Source of the DNA: Branchiostoma floridae
Taxonomy: Eukaryota > Chordata > Leptocardii > Amphioxiformes > Branchiostomatidae
Assembly: GCF_000003815.2 (NCBI RefSeq)
Contig: NW_023365817.1
Location: 53,428 to 107,647, forward strand
DNA: 54,220 nt
Reading direction: 5' to 3'
Shown here: in pieces, positions 53,780 through 54,220 of the stretch
Numbering within the stretch: the stretch's first letter is position 1
Layout of the letters: each line of letters opens with the position of its first letter
Notes under the pieces: model-generated
What the model was told of the DNA's origin: nothing
Database searches by the model: none
Seen by the model: the letters and a program-made list of their open reading frames with translations, nothing else
Made by a program: the position numbers and the translations under genes

Positions 53780-54220
53780 AAATGCAGAATACAAGAATAA
53801 ATGTTTACACAAAGTTGTTAAAATTTCTTTTAATTAACCTATTCAAGGTTTCAGGCACTGAAATACTCCGACGAACAGTCCCTGCACAATGTGTGATCAC
53901 ACCTGCCAAGGTCACGCATTTCATGATATGCTGGCATGAATTTGCATGTGGCGTTTCATATAAATCAAACCTATATTACTGTGTGACCTTCCAGATACCA
54001 AATCACCAATTAGGTATCCGAATTTAAAAATGTGTAATAAAGATATTACTTCTTTGTTCAATTTATTGATATACAAATATAACGTTACATGTGTTTGTCT
54101 AATACATGTAAATGGCTACTGTATTTTTCTAGTGCCGTAATCGAAAACACAACGTTTTTTATAGACTATTTATTACCTGTGTCAATGCATCAACAAAATA
54201 TGAGTGCTCCATAGATAAAA
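53780..54220. other. 5' flank of the chimeric gene, no exon identified
   Basis: AT-rich sequence. Because an acceptor-like site precedes the start codon, the true promoter is probably farther right, outside the window. No TATA box or CpG-rich stretch was recognised. Confidence 0.4.

Overview
The window looks like nuclear DNA of an invertebrate deuterostome, most likely a lancelet (Branchiostoma). Genes are split by GT-AG introns, introns are full of non-LTR retrotransposons, SINEs, foldback elements and simple repeats, and the gene content (RDH-type short-chain dehydrogenases, a long LRR-Ig receptor, shuffled phase-1 extracellular modules, a divergent nicotinic-type channel) fits amphioxus. 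This is inference; no species-specific marker was seen. Three N gaps (3677-3824, 11841-11986, 18322-18421) show a draft assembly.

All recognisable host genes lie on the minus strand. (1) 89-3912 and 9863-13915: two tandem copies of a retinol-dehydrogenase-like SDR gene in a segmental duplication that includes the promoter; copy A runs off the left edge, copy B is complete but carries an 8-bp frameshifting duplication. Both start from a 10-nt coding exon and have an antioxidant-response/Maf-like site about 100 bp upstream, multiplied in copy B. (2) 17688-19773: an intronless LRR-Ig-transmembrane receptor with a sequence gap and a one-base frameshift in a homopolymer. (3) 24384-53748: the main result. 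Twenty coding exons, every junction tested by hand for phase, join into one open frame of about 1,044 codons: signal peptide, Ser/Thr/Pro linker, CUB, fucolectin-type (FTP) lectin domain, Frizzled domain, kringle, sushi/CCP, then a complete Cys-loop (nicotinic-type) ligand-gated channel subunit with four membrane helices. Channel exons keep the nicotinic exon sizes (45, 110, 110 bp). The pore looks cation-selective, but the acetylcholine-binding aromatic residues and the vicinal Cys pair are gone. I read it as a pentameric channel subunit with a large adhesion-type N-terminal extension, ligand unknown.

Between and inside the genes are a nearly intact PHD-endonuclease-RT LINE (47100-51170, minus), an RT of another clade (51909-53240, plus), four RT remnants, two tRNA-derived SINE copies, several inverted-repeat elements whose arms carry a hairpin motif resembling a hammerhead ribozyme core, and many minisatellites. 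A lone ABM-like exon (7916-8127) and an unassigned 186-codon frame (6563-7123) sit between the two SDR copies. Exon edges were deduced by eye; no transcript or database evidence was available.
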